Positions 17,341 to 25,228 of a stretch of DNA of 64,000 bases are shown here, in pieces (the first letter of the stretch is position 1; every line of letters starts with the position of its first letter). The DNA is from Neogemmobacter tilapiae (GTDB lineage Bacteria; Pseudomonadota; Alphaproteobacteria; Rhodobacterales; Rhodobacteraceae). The translations under genes and the position numbers were made by a program. The stretch is taken from the NCBI RefSeq assembly GCF_014652215.1, contig NZ_BMYJ01000002.1, forward strand, positions 1-64,000, written 5' to 3'. The notes under the pieces are model-generated. The model worked only from the letters and a program-made list of their open reading frames with translations. It had not been told where the DNA came from and made no database searches.

Positions 17341-18315
17341 ATGCGGGTGTTCGTCAACGGATTCGGGCGGATCGGGCGTTCGGTTCTGCGGGCTTGGGCC
17401 TTGCACGGGCATCGCTGGCCGGGGCTGCAGATCGTCGGCTTGAACGACATCGCCACGCCCGAGATGTGCGCCTATCTGTTTGAATATGACAGCGTCTTTG
17501 GTCCGTTTCCCGGCACTGTGGCGCTGCAAGACGGGGCCTTGCTGGTGAATGGCCGTACCATCCCCTTGCATCGCACGGCGGATATTTCCACGCTGGACCT
17601 GTCTGGCGTCGATCTGGTGATGGAATGCACCGGCCGCGCCGACAGTGCCGCGGTCGCGGGCCGCGGGCTGGCCGCCGGGGCCGCGCGGGTTCTGGTCTCG
17701 GGTCCCTCGGCCGCCGCCGAATTCACTGTGGTTCTGGGCGCCAATGATCAGGGGCTGGCGGGGCAAAAGATCGTCTCCAACGCCTCATGCACCACCAACG
17801 CCTTGGCCCCTTTGGTGCGGCTGCTGGATGATCATTTCGGCCTGATCACCGGCAGCATGACCACCATCCATTGCTATACCGGCAGCCAGCCCACCGTCGA
17901 TGCCCCTGCCGCCGATGCCGCCCGCAGCCGGGCGGCGGCATTGTCGATGGTCCCCACCACCACCAGCGCGCAACGGCTGCTGGACCTTGTCCTGCCGCAT
18001 CTGGCGGGCCGCGTGCAGGGCAGCGCCGTGCGGGTGCCGGTGGCGAGCGTTTCTGCCGTCGATCTGGCGGTGATGACCTCGCAACCCGTCACAGCCGATC
18101 AGGTGAACGCTCTGTTCCGCGCCACAGGCGGCGTCATTGGCGCGACCGACCGGCCCTTGGTGTCCTCCGATCTGCGGGGCAGGGGGGAAAGCATCGTCAT
18201 GGCCCTGCCAGAGACACGGGTGACGGCGGGCGGGCTGCTGCGGGTCTATGGTTGGTATGACAACGAATGGGGCTTTTCCAACCGCATGCTGGATGTGGCC
18301 TTGCGCATGGGGTGA
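17341..18315 (+). CDS. gap: Glyceraldehyde-3-phosphate dehydrogenase, divergent paralogue
   Basis: A 324-residue type I GAPDH. NGFGRIGR at 6-13 opens the NAD fold and LND at 34-36 carries the acidic residue favouring NAD. The catalytic Cys150 is in SNASCTTNAL and the base His177 in TTIHCYTGSQ. The phosphate-site Arg is kept in AVRVPVASVS. Departures from the usual pattern (HCYTGSQ instead of HAYTGDQ, an Ala-rich stretch around 190-198) suggest a specialised paralogue rather than the main glycolytic enzyme. It starts 62 bases after the SDR gene with CAGGGGG upstream. It may be part of the same transcript. An erythrose-4-phosphate dehydrogenase role cannot be excluded. Confidence 0.85.
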   Translation: MRVFVNGFGRIGRSVLRAWALHGHRWPGLQIVGLNDIATPEMCAYLFEYDSVFGPFPGTVALQDGALLVNGRTIPLHRTADISTLDLSGVDLVMECTGRADSAAVAGRGLAAGAARVLVSGPSAAAEFTVVLGANDQGLAGQKIVSNASCTTNALAPLVRLLDDHFGLITGSMTTIHCYTGSQPTVDAPAADAARSRAAALSMVPTTTSAQRLLDLVLPHLAGRVQGSAVRVPVASVSAVDLAVMTSQPVTADQVNALFRATGGVIGATDRPLVSSDLRGRGESIVMALPETRVTAGGLLRVYGWYDNEWGFSNRMLDVALRMG

Positions 18316-18317
18316 TG

Positions 18318-18336
18318 GATGGGCCAATGGCCCATC
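18318..18336. repeat. REP-like palindrome GATGGGCCA-A-TGGCCCATC
   Basis: A perfect 9-bp stem with a single-base centre, followed on the right by CTAC (GTAG on the other strand). It lies exactly between the convergent gap-like and allA genes, touching the allA stop codon. The same sequence recurs at 39563-39581. A GTAG head followed by a palindrome is the mark of REP elements mobilised by RAYT transposases. It may also act as a bidirectional terminator. Confidence 0.7.
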
Positions 18337-18807
18337 CTACGCCACAACCATCCAAGGCTCGGCAAAGCGGAACTCCTCCAGATTGGCCCCCTCACCAATC
18401 ATGTCCACCACCGCGAACAACCCTGGTTCCTGCAAGGGCGTCAGCACCCCATGCCAAGTGCCCCGATGCAGATTGATCCCCTGCTGCCCATTGGTCAGCA
18501 ACGCCCTAGGCCGCGCCTCTGGCCCGTCCGACACGATGACCAGAAACGGATGTTCCGTCATCGGCACAAAGGCCTGTGATCCCAAAGGATGCCGTTCGAT
18601 CAAGGTCAGCGCATAGGGCAGCGCCCGCGCCTTGGCCCGGAACATCGAAATCCCGGCCCGCCCCTCGCCAAAGTCCAACCGCGCCCGGTCATGATGCCGC
18701 TGGCAAAGCCCCTCGTTGATCAGACGAAAATCCCCCGCCGCCTCCAGCACATCGCCATAGGGCGCAAAAGCCTCGGGCGTCAGCGGTTCGATCTGGATCT
18801 GGCGCAT
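18337..18807 (-). CDS. allA: Ureidoglycolate lyase AllA
   Basis: A 156-residue AllA protein, which splits ureidoglycolate into glyoxylate and urea at the end of allantoin breakdown. Seen features are the N-terminal EPLTPEAFAPYGDV block, IERHPLGSQAFVPM, and the metal or substrate region HRGTWHGVLTPL, all standard for the family. Length is normal (about 160). It starts one base after the allE stop, with which it and the PuuE-UraD gene form an operon. The 3' end abuts a REP-like palindrome. Confidence 0.94.
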   Translation of the reverse strand: MRQIQIEPLTPEAFAPYGDVLEAAGDFRLINEGLCQRHHDRARLDFGEGRAGISMFRAKARALPYALTLIERHPLGSQAFVPMTEHPFLVIVSDGPEARPRALLTNGQQGINLHRGTWHGVLTPLQEPGLFAVVDMIGEGANLEEFRFAEPWMVVA

Positions 18808-18808
18808 C

Positions 18809-19645
18809 TTAACCCGCCACGGAAAACGGCCCGCGCAGTTTCGCGTGCCGGTTCACGTCCTTGTAAAGCAGATAGCGGAACGGCCCCGGCCCCGCCGCAT
18901 AGCAGGCCTGCGGGCAATAGGCGCGCAGCCACATGAAATCGCCTGCCTCCACCTCCACCCAGTCTTGATTGAGCTTATAGACCGCCTTGCCCTGCAACAC
19001 GTAAAGCCCGTGTTCCATCACATGGGTTTCCTCAAACGGGATCACCCCGCCCGGCTGAAAGGTCACGATGTTCACATGCATGTCATGCGACAGATCATCC
19101 GGTTCCACAAAGCGCGTCGTGGCCCAGACGCCATTCGTATCGGGCATAGCAATCGGCTTGATCTCTTTGTCCGAGGTGACAAAGGGTTTCGGCTTGCTCA
19201 TCCCCGCTGCCGGTTCCCAGATCTTGCGCACCCAATGAAACCGCGCCGGGCTTTGCCCCTCGGCCCGCAAGGTCCAGGGCGTTCCGGCGGGGATATAGGC
19301 ATAGCCCCCCGCCTCCAATTCCTGACAATCCCCGGCAATCGTCAGTTCGATCAGCCCATCCGTCACGAAAATCACATGCTGCGCCGCAGGGTCCGGGTCG
19401 GGCATCTGCGATCCGCCACCGGGGGCCACCTGCATCACATATTGCGAAAAGGTCTCGCTGAACCCGGTCATGGGCCGCGCGATCAGCCACATTTTCGTGC
19501 CCGTCCAACCCGGCAGATAACTGGTCAGGATGTCCGAAAAACAGCCCTTCGGGATAAAGGCATAGGCATTGGTGAACACCGCCTGTCCCGTCATCTTTTG
19601 CGTTTGCGGCGGCAGGCCGCCGGGGGGGAAATAATAGCCGGTCAT
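18809..19645 (-). CDS. allE: (S)-ureidoglycine aminohydrolase AllE
   Basis: A 278-residue bicupin that converts ureidoglycine to ureidoglycolate with release of ammonia, using manganese. The C-terminal cupin carries the metal ligands in HDMHVNIVTFQPGG and FEETHVMEHG. The N-terminal cupin is the degenerate one. Length matches the E. coli enzyme (261) with a slightly longer N-terminus. It overlaps the end of the PuuE-UraD gene by four bases (ATGA) and is followed by allA, giving a contiguous run of late purine-degradation steps. Confidence 0.93.
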   Translation of the reverse strand: MTGYYFPPGGLPPQTQKMTGQAVFTNAYAFIPKGCFSDILTSYLPGWTGTKMWLIARPMTGFSETFSQYVMQVAPGGGSQMPDPDPAAQHVIFVTDGLIELTIAGDCQELEAGGYAYIPAGTPWTLRAEGQSPARFHWVRKIWEPAAGMSKPKPFVTSDKEIKPIAMPDTNGVWATTRFVEPDDLSHDMHVNIVTFQPGGVIPFEETHVMEHGLYVLQGKAVYKLNQDWVEVEAGDFMWLRAYCPQACYAAGPGPFRYLLYKDVNRHAKLRGPFSVAG

Positions 19646-21066
19646 TTCAGCAGACCTTTCAGACGGTGATAAGCGATGCGTTCCACCTGCCCGCAGGCGG
19701 TGGCGAATTCGGTGGCGGTGTCGTTGGCGATACGGGTTTCAAAGGCCCGCAGGATGCTGGCCTTGGTGTTGTCGCGCACGGCGATGATAAAGGGAAAGCC
19801 GTGTTTCGCGGTATAGGCCGCGTTCAATGCGCTGAACCTTTCGCGTTCCGCATCCGTCAGCGCATCCAAGGCGGCACTCGCCTGTTCCGCAGTGCTTTCC
19901 GGCGTCAGCCGTTTCGCCGCCGCCAGCTTCCCCGCAAGATCAGGGTGCGCGCGCAACACGCCCAGCTTTTCGCCCTGCGACGCACTCCGAAACACCCGCG
20001 CCAAGGCATTCGCCAGACCTAAGGCACTGTCATGCGCAGGCCCCAGCTCCAAACCGAACGCCCGTTCGGCAATCCAGGGCGAATGTTCATAAATCCCGCC
20101 ATAGAGCGCCATGAACCGATCACGCCCCATCTGCGAGGGCCGTTCAAAGCGCTGATGCGGATGGGTTTTCGCCCAATGTTCGGCAATCTGCCCACGGCTG
20201 GCAAACCAGACACCCTCATGTTTCGCCGCATGGTCCAGAAAGCGGATCAATCCCGCAATCTTGCCCGGACGCCCGATCAACCGGCAGTGCAACCCAATGG
20301 AAAACATCTTGGCCGCCCCGGCCGCGCCTTCGGCATATAAAACATCGAACGTATCCCGCAGATAGGTAAAGAACTGCTCGCCTTCGATATAGCCAGGGGC
20401 CGTGGCAAAGCGCATGTCGTTCGCTTCCAGCGTATAGGGGATCACCAATTGATCCCGCGCCCCCACCTCGCGCCAATAGGGCAGGTCGTCGTCATAGGTG
20501 TCCGACACCCAGTCAAACTGCCCCGTCTCGGCCGTCAACTGCACCGTGTTTTCCGAACAGCGCCCCGTATACCAGCCGCGCGGCGGTTCACCCACCACCT
20601 CGGTATGCAGCCGGATCGATTCTGCAATCGCCGCCCGTTCCTCCTCCATCGGCATATCGCGGTGATCGACCCATTTCAGCCCATGGCTCGCAATCTCCCA
20701 GCCCGCCGCCTTCATCGCGGCCACCTGTTCCGGGTTCCGCGCCAAGGCCGAGGTCACGCCATAGATCGTCACCGGCAAACCCCGCCCGGTGAACAACCGA
20801 TGCAAGCGCCAGAACCCCGCCCGCGCGCCATAGTCATACAGCGATTCCATGTTCCAATGCCGCTTGCCCGGCCAAGGCTGGGCCCCGGCGATGTCGGACA
20901 GAAACGCCTCAGACCCCGTATCGCCATGCAACACGTTGTTCTCGCCGCCCTCTTCGTAATTTAGCACCAGCGAAATCGCGATCCGCGCCCCGCCGGGCCA
21001 TTGGGCATCCGGCGCATTCGCCCCATGGCCGGTGAAATCGCGGGGATAGCGGGGGGGATTGTTCAT
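19642..21066 (-). CDS. puuE: Fused allantoinase PuuE and OHCU decarboxylase UraD
   Basis: A 474-residue two-domain enzyme. Residues 1 to about 310 form a polysaccharide-deacetylase-like allantoinase (PuuE), which opens allantoin to allantoate without metal. Residues about 315-474 form UraD, which decarboxylates OHCU to S-allantoin. The UraD marks are YEHSPW with catalytic His328, HPDLAGK at 374-380 and FPFIIAV at 424-430. The two domains catalyse consecutive steps (UraD then PuuE), so fusion could channel the product. Such fusions are known in some proteobacteria. It is the first gene of the minus-strand operon with allE and allA, diverging from uraH across only 66 bases. Confidence 0.94.
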   Translation of the reverse strand: MNNPPRYPRDFTGHGANAPDAQWPGGARIAISLVLNYEEGGENNVLHGDTGSEAFLSDIAGAQPWPGKRHWNMESLYDYGARAGFWRLHRLFTGRGLPVTIYGVTSALARNPEQVAAMKAAGWEIASHGLKWVDHRDMPMEEERAAIAESIRLHTEVVGEPPRGWYTGRCSENTVQLTAETGQFDWVSDTYDDDLPYWREVGARDQLVIPYTLEANDMRFATAPGYIEGEQFFTYLRDTFDVLYAEGAAGAAKMFSIGLHCRLIGRPGKIAGLIRFLDHAAKHEGVWFASRGQIAEHWAKTHPHQRFERPSQMGRDRFMALYGGIYEHSPWIAERAFGLELGPAHDSALGLANALARVFRSASQGEKLGVLRAHPDLAGKLAAAKRLTPESTAEQASAALDALTDAERERFSALNAAYTAKHGFPFIIAVRDNTKASILRAFETRIANDTATEFATACGQVERIAYHRLKGLLK

Positions 21067-21132
21067 GATGGCCTATCGACTTGTTCCGAAATGATGCTAA
21101 CCGTTTTTCAGGCAATGAAAAGCGGGGGCAAA

Positions 21133-21486
21133 ATGACGGGGCGTCTGACAACCCATGTTCTGGATACGGCGCTGGGCAAACCGGCGGCGGGCATCACCAT
21201 CGCCCTTTATCGCGTCACCGGCAACAGCCACCGCAAGATCGCCGAAACCGTCACCAATGCCGATGGCCGCACCGATGGCCCCCTGTTGGAAGGCAAGGCG
21301 CTGACCGAAGGCCACTACGAGCTGATCTTTTTTGCAGGCGACTATCTGCGCGCCACGGGGCAGGGTGACGGCATCCTGTTCCTTGACCAGATCCCCATCC
21401 GCTTTGGCGTGCCCCATGCGGATCAGCACTATCATGTGCCCCTTCTGCTGTCGCCCTTTGGCTATTCCACCTATCGCGGCAGCTGA
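21133..21486 (+). CDS. uraH: 5-hydroxyisourate hydrolase UraH
   Basis: A 117-residue transthyretin-like HIU hydrolase, acting between urate oxidase and UraD. The N-terminal LTTHVLDTALGKPA contains the conserved His, and the C-terminal tetrapeptide YRGS is the family hallmark. Gly-rich AGGGG-like sequence precedes the ATG at 21133. Upstream in-frame Met codons lack a good site. It diverges from the PuuE-UraD gene and precedes DUF2125 and puuD genes on the plus strand. Confidence 0.94.
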   Translation: MTGRLTTHVLDTALGKPAAGITIALYRVTGNSHRKIAETVTNADGRTDGPLLEGKALTEGHYELIFFAGDYLRATGQGDGILFLDQIPIRFGVPHADQHYHVPLLLSPFGYSTYRGS

Positions 21487-21522
21487 TTTTCGCAAAACTC
21501 TCGCAGTTGCAGCACTTTGCGC

Positions 21523-21550
21523 TTGTTATGGCAAAAAGATGGCATAGATA
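21523..21550 (+). promoter_or_regulatory. Candidate sigma-70 promoter for the DUF2125 gene
   Basis: TTGTTA and TAGATA with a 16-base spacer lie 31 bases before the DUF2125 start codon, in an unusually AT-rich stretch between uraH and that gene. Matches to the consensus are moderate. Confidence 0.3.
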
Positions 21551-21580
21551 GCAGCGCAACCTGAACCTTTGGAGGCCTCG

Positions 21581-23107
21581 ATGTATTTCCGCAAATTCGC
21601 GCCGGTTGTCGGTGTTACCGCCCTGCTGTTGGGTTCCACCGCCGCCCATGCCCTGACCGGCGATGAAATCTGGGCCAGCTGGCAGGACACCGCCACCAAA
21701 TCCGGCCTGACCTTGGCCGCTGAATCGGTCGCCAGCGAAGGCGGCGTGCTGAAACTGACCGGCCTGAGCCTGAAACAGTCGGTGCCGACCGAGGGCCTGA
21801 ATCTGGACGTGTCACTGGCCGAAGTCACGATGACCGACAACAGTGATGGTTCGGTGGCGATCACAACCGCACCGGAAATGAAGGCCAGCTATGGTGCCGA
21901 GGGCGGTGTTTTCGGCCATGGTGCCATGACCATCGTCAACGAAGGTCTGGCTGTGACCGCCAAGTCCGAAGGTGGCGTCACCACCTATGACTATGCCGTC
22001 CCAAAACAGACCGTGACTGGCGATTTCAGTCCGCCCCCAGTGGTGGACGACATGTCGATGGAAGTTGTGCCGGGCGTCTTTACCTTCAGCGGCGAAACGC
22101 TGGATCAGTTGGGCAGCTATGTCTACACCACCGGCAGCAATGATACACTGGGCGTCAAATTCACGGCGGGCAAAACGACCCACAGCACCCAAACGAAAGC
22201 CATTGATGGCACGATCGTTTCGGATCAGACCGGCGAAGTTGACACGATGGCGGGTGATTCCACGATCACCTTTGGGGCGACGCAAAGCCTGTTCAACGTC
22301 AAGACCGCTGCGGATTTTCTGGCGCTGATGAACGACGGCTTGGCCATTTCAGCGGTGATCGACCAAGGGGCAACCCGTGGCACCACCAAGGAACTGAACC
22401 CAATGTTTGCGTATGAAGTCGTGACCAACGGTCAGCCCAGCAAGATCAGCCTGTCCTTTGACAAGACCGGCCTTGGTATGTCGGCCGCTTCGACGGGTGG
22501 TGACGCAGCCTTTACCTCGCCGATGGTCCCCGTGCCGGTCAATGCCGTCTTCGGCCCGGTCTCCATCGATTTCCGGATGCCCATCATGGGCAACGAAGCA
22601 CAGGACTTCAAATTCCTGCTGGGCCTAGAATCGCTGACCCTGAACGAAGAAGTCTGGGCCATGGTCGATGCGGGGGCCACGCTGCCGCGTGATCCGCTGA
22701 TGCTGAAAATCGACACCTCGGGCAAGGCCGTGTTCGACGTTTTCGGCATGATTGCCGCCGAAGAAGCCGGCACCGAACCGTCGGCTCCCGCCATCGACAG
22801 CCTGTCGATTTCGGCGATGAACCTGTCGGTGGCAGGCGCTTCGGTCGCCGCAACCGGCAACTTCACCTTCGACAATTCGATGGGTGTTCCGGTTCCGGCT
22901 GGCGTTGCCGATGTCCAACTCGATGGGGCCAATGGCCTGATGGACAAGCTGGTGGCGCTGGGTCTTCTGCCGCAACAGCAGGTCGACAGCGCGCGCATGA
23001 TGATGGGCATGTTCTTCAAACCCGGCAATGGCGATGACAGCCTTGTCACCGCGATTGAGGCGAAAGAAGACGGCAGCATCTTCGTCAACGGCATGCAAAT
23101 CCAATAA
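21581..23107 (+). CDS. DUF2125 domain exported protein
   Basis: A 508-residue protein beginning with a signal peptide (MYFRKFAPVVGVTALLLGS onward, cleavage after AHA at about 24). The mature part is a long beta-rich, Gly/Thr/Ser-rich protein of the DUF2125 type, which is widespread in Rhodobacterales and has no known function. The start at 21581 has GGAGG five bases upstream. It lies between uraH and puuD but has its own candidate promoter and two hairpins after the stop, so it is probably a separate unit. It should be periplasmic or outer-membrane associated. Confidence 0.8.
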   Translation: MYFRKFAPVVGVTALLLGSTAAHALTGDEIWASWQDTATKSGLTLAAESVASEGGVLKLTGLSLKQSVPTEGLNLDVSLAEVTMTDNSDGSVAITTAPEMKASYGAEGGVFGHGAMTIVNEGLAVTAKSEGGVTTYDYAVPKQTVTGDFSPPPVVDDMSMEVVPGVFTFSGETLDQLGSYVYTTGSNDTLGVKFTAGKTTHSTQTKAIDGTIVSDQTGEVDTMAGDSTITFGATQSLFNVKTAADFLALMNDGLAISAVIDQGATRGTTKELNPMFAYEVVTNGQPSKISLSFDKTGLGMSAASTGGDAAFTSPMVPVPVNAVFGPVSIDFRMPIMGNEAQDFKFLLGLESLTLNEEVWAMVDAGATLPRDPLMLKIDTSGKAVFDVFGMIAAEEAGTEPSAPAIDSLSISAMNLSVAGASVAATGNFTFDNSMGVPVPAGVADVQLDGANGLMDKLVALGLLPQQQVDSARMMMGMFFKPGNGDDSLVTAIEAKEDGSIFVNGMQIQ

Positions 23108-23157
23108 GCATTCCCAAGGGAATGCCACCAAGGGCCGCCTTTCGGGGCGGCCTTTTT
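23108..23157 (+). terminator. Double hairpin terminator
   Basis: GCATTCCC-AA-GGGAATGC (23108-23125) begins right after the DUF2125 stop codon. A second stem, GGCCGCC (23133-23139) with GGCGGCC (23146-23152), is followed by TTTTT. The second is a good rho-independent terminator. Confidence 0.88.
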
Positions 23158-23218
23158 CGTTTGGCGATTCCCAGACGCCCGCGAAGGCGCTAGCCTGTAG
23201 CAAAGCAGAGGTGCCAAA

Positions 23219-24436
23219 ATGTATGACTGGGCGGTGTTATGGGCGTGGATCGAAATTGCGGCGCGCTGGACGCATGTCATCACCGCCATCGCCTGGATCG
23301 GCTCGTCCTTTTACTTCATCGCGCTGGACCTTGGCCTTTACCGCGACCGCAATCTGGCCAGCGGGGCCGATGGTGAGGAATGGCAGGTCCACGGCGGCGG
23401 CTTTTACCACATCCAGAAATATCTGGTCGCCCCCGCCTCGATGCCCGAACATCTCACTTGGTTCAAATGGGAAAGCTATGCCACCTGGCTGTCGGGTTTC
23501 ACCATGCTGGTGCTGGTCTATTACCTTGGGGCCGAATTCTATCTGATTGACCCTTCGGTCATGGAACTGACCGTCACCCAAGCCGTCCTGATCTCCATCG
23601 CCTCGCTGGCCTTTGGCTGGCTGGCCTACAACACGCTCTGCCGCGTCTTTGTGAACGCCAACCAGACGGCCCTGATGGTCGCGCTGTTCGTGCTGCTGGT
23701 GGCGATGGCTTGGGGCTATACGCAGGTCTTTTCCGGCCGCGCCGCCCTGCTGCATCTGGGGGCCTTTACCGCCACAATCATGAGCGGGAACGTCTTCCTG
23801 GTCATCATCCCCAATCAAAAGATCGTCGTGGCCGATCTAAAGGCCGGTCGCAAACCCGATCCGAAATATGGCAAAATCGCCAAGCAGCGCAGCACCCACA
23901 ACAACTATCTGACGCTGCCCGTCCTGTTCCTGATGCTGTCGAACCATTATCCGCTGGTCTTTGCCACCGAATACAACTGGCTGATCGCGGCGCTGGTGTT
24001 CCTGATGGGCGTCACCATCCGCCATTGGTTCAACACCGTCCATGCCCGCAAAGGCAACCCGCATTGGACATGGCCCCTGACCGTTGCCCTGTTCCTGCTG
24101 GCGATGTGGCTGTCCGCCCAGCCCATGCGCAAGGCCGAGGGGGAGGCTTTGGGGCCAAAGGCGCACAGCTTTGCACAGGCGGCGGGGTTTGAGGATGTGG
24201 TCAGCATTGTGCAGGGCCGCTGCTCCATGTGCCACGCCGCTGAACCCGCCTGGGCGGGGCTATACTGGCCCCCCAAGGGCGTGCGGCTGGAAACACCCGA
24301 ACAGATTGCCGAACATGCCGAACAGATCGCCATGCAAGCCGGATACAGCCACGCCATGCCCCCCGCCAACCTAAGTTCTATGGAACCCGAAGAACGCGCC
24401 GCCATCGTCGCATGGTTCCGGGCGGGGCGCGGCTAA
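23219..24436 (+). CDS. puuD: Membrane-bound urate oxidase PuuD with cytochrome c domain
   Basis: A 405-residue inner-membrane protein. The N-terminal 300 residues carry about eight membrane segments of the PuuD (DUF989) domain. The C-terminal domain is a c-type cytochrome with CSMCH at 335-339 and a likely axial Met at 380 (SHAMPP). PuuD oxidises urate to 5-hydroxyisourate and passes electrons to the respiratory chain, replacing soluble uricase. UraH, UraD and PuuE encoded next door take the product forward. The start at 23219 has AGAGG upstream and follows a terminator, so it has its own promoter. The CPBP gene follows after 3 bases. Confidence 0.94.
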   Translation: MYDWAVLWAWIEIAARWTHVITAIAWIGSSFYFIALDLGLYRDRNLASGADGEEWQVHGGGFYHIQKYLVAPASMPEHLTWFKWESYATWLSGFTMLVLVYYLGAEFYLIDPSVMELTVTQAVLISIASLAFGWLAYNTLCRVFVNANQTALMVALFVLLVAMAWGYTQVFSGRAALLHLGAFTATIMSGNVFLVIIPNQKIVVADLKAGRKPDPKYGKIAKQRSTHNNYLTLPVLFLMLSNHYPLVFATEYNWLIAALVFLMGVTIRHWFNTVHARKGNPHWTWPLTVALFLLAMWLSAQPMRKAEGEALGPKAHSFAQAAGFEDVVSIVQGRCSMCHAAEPAWAGLYWPPKGVRLETPEQIAEHAEQIAMQAGYSHAMPPANLSSMEPEERAAIVAWFRAGRG

Positions 24437-24439
24437 GAC

Positions 24440-25228
24440 ATGGTCCTGCGCAACTGGCTGCAACGCCATCCTATCACCGCCGCCCTGCTGATCTTGTTTC
24501 TTTGGATGGCGATCACCGTTCTGGGCAGCACCCTGAATTCCGGCGGCGTCCAGCGCACGCAGATCGAGGCGATCAGTGCCGGTGTCACTTGGCAAATCCT
24601 GCTGGCGGCGCTGTTCCTTTTGCTAGTGGCGCGTTGGCTGGGTTGGCGTGATCTGGGCTTTGTCCAAACCAACAGCTTGGCCGCTTTGCAACTGGCGTGG
24701 TTCCCCTCGCTTTACATTCTGCTTTTTGCCCTGATGGCCCTGATCGTCGGCCTGCCACCTTTGGGCTTTGTGCTGATTGTGCTGATCAACTGCCTGTTCG
24801 TCGGCCTTTCCGAAGAGCTGATGTTCCGCGGCATCCTCTTTGCCGCCTTCGCCCGCCGCTGGCCGATCTGGCCCGCCATTCTGGCCAGTTCGCTGCTGTT
24901 CGGGGCCATCCACAGCCTGAACGCCTTTGGCACGGGAATGTTGTTCTTAGCCCTGCTGCAATCGGTTGCGGCCAGCCTTTCGGGCCTGTTCCTGATCGCC
25001 CTGCGCCTGCGCAGCAGGTCGCTTTGGCCGCCGATTGTGTTTCATGCCGTCTGGAATTTTGCCCTGCTCACGGCGGGGGGGGCCGCGATGGGGCAGGTGG
25101 ACATGACCGAAGCTGCCGCCAGTGTTGGTCTGCGCCAAGGTCTCTTGGCGATTGCATTCCAACTGCCCATCGCGCTTTATGCGCTTTACCTGCTGCGCCA
25201 CATCCACCGGGTCAGGGCAGAACCGTGA
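24440..25228 (+). CDS. CPBP family intramembrane metalloprotease
   Basis: A 262-residue membrane protein with about seven segments and the CPBP (Abi, Rce1-like) protease motifs: E125-E126-x3-R130 (EELMFR), the FxxxH of FGAIH with His158, and His202 in FHAVWNF. It begins 3 bases after puuD, so it is probably co-transcribed, though no functional link to urate oxidation is known. Its 3' end overlaps the convergent M23 peptidase gene by 17 bases. The substrate is unknown. Confidence 0.87.
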   Translation: MVLRNWLQRHPITAALLILFLWMAITVLGSTLNSGGVQRTQIEAISAGVTWQILLAALFLLLVARWLGWRDLGFVQTNSLAALQLAWFPSLYILLFALMALIVGLPPLGFVLIVLINCLFVGLSEELMFRGILFAAFARRWPIWPAILASSLLFGAIHSLNAFGTGMLFLALLQSVAASLSGLFLIALRLRSRSLWPPIVFHAVWNFALLTAGGAAMGQVDMTEAAASVGLRQGLLAIAFQLPIALYALYLLRHIHRVRAEP

